From positions 1 to 15,675 of the forward strand of contig CAIQGU010000302.1 of the NCBI GenBank assembly GCA_903871435.1: 15,675 bases of DNA. The letters are read 5' to 3'. Below the pieces are notes generated by a model, which had not been told where the DNA came from, made no database searches, and worked only from the letters and a program-made list of their open reading frames with translations. Numbering within the stretch: the first letter of the stretch is position 1; every line of letters begins with the position of its first letter. Positions 12,904-15,675 of this stretch are shown piece after piece. A program made the position numbers and the translations under genes. This stretch comes from an uncultured Burkholderiales bacterium (lineage in GTDB: Bacteria; Pseudomonadota; Gammaproteobacteria; Burkholderiales; Burkholderiaceae_F).

Positions 12904-15675
12904 TCTGCCCGGCGCGCCTGTGGTTGCGCCCTGCGCCATCGCGCAAGGGCCGGTGGACGGCCGCGCGTGGCGCCGCCCGGCGACCCTGACTGCGGCAATC
13001 ACGTTGTTGGCGATAGCGGGCGCATTGGCGGGGTGCGCGAACAAACACCCGACGGACAATTCGCCCACGATCAAGGACCTCAACAGCCGCATTTACCAGG
13101 TGCCGCAGGACAAAGGCGTGGTTGCCGATGACGAAGCCACCATTGCGGCCTACCGCGAGTACCTGAAGAAGGCGCCGGCCGATGCGCAGCGGCCGGAAGC
13201 CATGCGCCGCCTGGGCGACCTGGAAATGGATCGCGCCGACACCCGCCTCGCCGGGGGCGCGCCGGAAAAAACACCGGTACCGGCGCCGGCACCTGCGGAC
13301 GCCGCAACCGGCGCCGCACCGGGCGCTGGCACGGCCGCGGCCGCGAACCTAGCGGCGGACGCAAAGACCGTAACCCCGTCCAATGCGCCGGTTGCCAAGG
13401 CAACGGCCGCGCCGGCTGGCAAGGCCAAGGAACTCTCAGCGTCTGCCGCGCCTCCCGTTGCGGCGGCGCCCGGCGCCGGCAAGGGTGCGATCAGCGCGCC
13501 CAATGCAGCGCCCGCCGGCACAAACGCAGACGCACAAAATTATGCGGGCGCCATCCGGATGTACCTCGAGCTGCTCAAGAATTTTCCGGTCGCGCCCGAC
13601 AACGACAAGGTTCTCTACCAGTTGGCGCATGCCTATGAGCTCAGCGGCGACCTGGAGAACGCGCTCAAGGTTCTCAACCGCCTCGTTCAGGAATACCCGA
13701 AATCGAGCGTGGTCGATGAGGCGCAATTCCGCCGCGGCGAACTCATGTTCGCGATGCGCAACTACCGCGGTGCGGAGGCGGCCTACGCCATCATCCTTGG
13801 CGCGCCCCAGCACACGCCGTACTTCGAACGGGCGCTGTACATGCACGGTTGGTCGCTGTACAAGCAGGACCGGCTGGACGAGGCGCTGCAGTCGTTCTTT
13901 GGCGTCCTCGACCTGAAGCTGATCGCGCGCGAAGGCGATGCGGATCTGGACGTGATTGCCGGACTGACGCGGGCCGATCGCGAACTGGTGGAGGACACGC
14001 TGCGCGTGGTGAGCCTGTGCCTGGAGAACCTGCAGGGCGCCGAATCCATTCCGCCGTACATGGCATCGGCGCTGCGCCGCGACTACGAATACCGCATCTA
14101 TCGCCAGCTGGGCGAGCTGTACCTGTCGCAGGAACGCATCAAGGACGCGGCTGACACTTTCCTGTCGTTTGCGCGGCGCTACCCCTTGCATACCCAGTCG
14201 CCGATACTCCAGGCACGCGTGATCGAGATCTACCAGCAGGGCGGCTTTGACAACCAGGCGCTGGGCGCCAAGCGCGACTACGTGAATCTTTATCGCGTGC
14301 GCGGGGAGTTTTACAAGGCCAATCGCGTAGCCTGGAAGGAAACCCTGCCGCGCCTCAAGTCCTACCTGGGCGAACTGTCGCGCCGCGACCACGCCATTGC
14401 GCAAAAGAGCCACAAGACGGAGGACTACCAAGTCGCGGCCGCCTGGTACCGGCAGTTCATCGAAACCTTCCCCAAGGATCCCGAAACCGCGCAGGCCAAC
14501 TTCCTGCTGGCCGAGCTGCTTTTCGAGGACAAGCGCTTTGGCGAGGCTGCGGTCGAATACGAAAAGACCTCCTACCACTATCTGCCGCACGCCAACAGTG
14601 CCGACGCGGGCTACGCGGCGCTGCTGGCCTATGCCGAGCAGGAAAAGAGTGCTGCCCCCGCGGACCGCGGCGCGATCGTCCACACATCCATTGAAAGCGC
14701 CATCCGCTTTACCGATGCATACCCAGCAGATCCTCGTGACGGGCCCGTTCTGGCCAATGCGGCCGAGCGCCTGTACGCCCTGCACGATCTTGACTGGGCC
14801 ACCACGGTTGCCCAGAAGGTACTCACGCTGACTCCGCCGGCTAGTGCCGCGAACCAGACGACGGCATGGAAGGTGATAGGGCTTGCGTCTTTTGACGGCG
14901 GCGCTTTCCAGAAGGCCGAGCGCGCCTATGCCGAGCTTGTTGCCCGGACGGTGGCCACTGACCCCAAGCATGCGGAATTCGTCGAGCGACTGGCGGCGTC
15001 CGTGTACAAGCAAGGGGAGAAGTCCCGCGCCGATGGGCAACTGCAGGACGCCGTTGCCAATTTCAATCGCGTGGCCGTCGTGGCACCGCTCTCGCCGGTA
15101 CGCGCGGCCGCGCAGTACGACGCCTCGGCTGTCCTGATCGAGCTGCGCGACTGGCCAGCCGCTGCCCGCTTGCTGGAAGACTTCCGTCAGCGGTTTCCCA
15201 CCAGCCCGCTGGTCGGCGAGGCCGGCGACAAACTGGCGCTGGTGTACTCCGAGAGCGGCCAGTGGGCGCTGGCCGCGGGCGAGCTCGAGCGGGTTGCCGC
15301 GCGCAAGGGCGACGACAAGGTATCGCGGGCCGCGCTGTGGCAGGCCGCGGAACTCTATGAAAAGGCGGGCAAGTCCGGTACCAATGCCAGCGCCGGTGGC
15401 GCGACCGGCAGCGCCAACAGCAGCGCCAGCAGCATTGCCCAGGCCAGGGCCGCTGCCGCGCGTACCTACGAGCAGTACGTGAAGCAGTACCCGGATCCCC
15501 TGGAACCGGCCATCGAGGCGCGCGCGCGCCTGGCGCGGCTCGCCGGCGAACAAGGCGATGCGGCACGCTCGCTGGCCTGGACGCGCCAGCTGCTGCAAGC
15601 CGAGCAGGCGGGTGGAGCAGGGCGCACGGAGCGCACGCGTTTCCTGGGCGCAAATGCCGCGCTGCTGGTTGCGCA
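12888..15675 (+). CDS. Long TPR lipoprotein, 3' end outside window
   Basis: The frame is open from ATG 12888 to the window end, more than 929 codons. A signal peptide (LTAAITLLAIAGALAGC) gives a lipobox with Cys50. GTG 12954 is an attractive alternative start: it has AAGGG 4 bases upstream and a 27-residue signal before the Cys. Residues 60-118 form a first helical repeat. An Ala/Pro/Lys-rich linker of nearly 100 residues (about 120-215) follows. Then come many TPR-like repeats: AIRMYLELLKNFP, LYQLAHAYELSGDLENALKVLNRLV, RALYMHGWSLYKQDRLDEALQSF, IYRQLGELYLSQERIKDAADTF, AAAWYRQFIETFP, NFLLAELLFEDKRFGEAAVEYE, AARLLEDFRQRFP. A Ser/Gly/Ala run near 833-850 interrupts the array. Such proteins act as periplasmic scaffolds of envelope complexes, including AglT/GltE-like lipoproteins (architecture only). 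It is the last gene visible in the operon. Confidence 0.87.

Noticed and set aside
9949..13092. Very long minus-strand open frame (1047 codons)
   Set aside because: It is antisense to three well-supported + strand genes. Its translation is Arg/Gly/Ala/His-rich with no domain, as expected for a shadow frame in GC-rich DNA.
13436..15598. Minus-strand open frame of 720 codons
   Set aside because: It is the antisense of the TPR lipoprotein, whose + strand frame is open for its entire length and shows a lipobox and TPR pattern. The minus-strand product shows no recognisable motif.

Overview
The window is GC-rich throughout. All convincing genes lie on the + strand, and many encode exported lipoproteins or outer-membrane beta-barrels. 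This points to a Gram-negative bacterium, most likely a high-GC Pseudomonadota (Beta- or Gammaproteobacteria). I cannot name the genus from sequence alone.

Layout. Positions 1-797 hold the C-terminal part of a CRY-DASH cryptochrome/photolyase whose start lies outside the window. Next come about 760 bases without a convincing gene. They hold a 12-bp tandem repeat that overlaps the photolyase stop codon, a candidate promoter with an inverted repeat just upstream, and a second 12-bp repeat tract. From 1558 to beyond the right edge runs one tightly packed, partly overlapping gene series, almost certainly an operon of more than 14 kb: (1) an ApbE-family FAD:protein FMN transferase; (2) a 1032-residue lipoprotein with a beta-propeller and three c-type heme sites, resembling the alpha subunit of hydrazine synthase (HzsA-related); (3) a small lipoprotein with one CX4CH heme-like site; (4) an SH3b domain fused to a beta-barrel; (5) a second outer-membrane beta-barrel; (6) a TlpA-type thioredoxin; (7) a DUF4266 lipoprotein ending in GCGCN; (8) a DUF3570 outer-membrane protein; (9) an exported protein of unknown function with an Ala/Pro linker; (10) an exported TPR and coiled-coil protein; (11) a very long TPR lipoprotein cut off by the window end.

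How they may work together (inference). The operon combines a flavinylation enzyme, heme lipoproteins and a thiol reductant with three predicted outer-membrane barrels and two large TPR scaffolds. It looks like an envelope-spanning redox apparatus, possibly linked to an energised inner-membrane motor encoded beyond the right edge. The TPR/barrel half resembles the Glt/Agl-type envelope complexes of myxobacteria and their non-gliding relatives. The ApbE/TlpA/DUF4266/DUF3570 half is a recurrent but, as far as I know, functionally unexplained neighbourhood. The most testable clues are candidate FMN-attachment motifs in the DUF4266 protein and in the HzsA-related protein.
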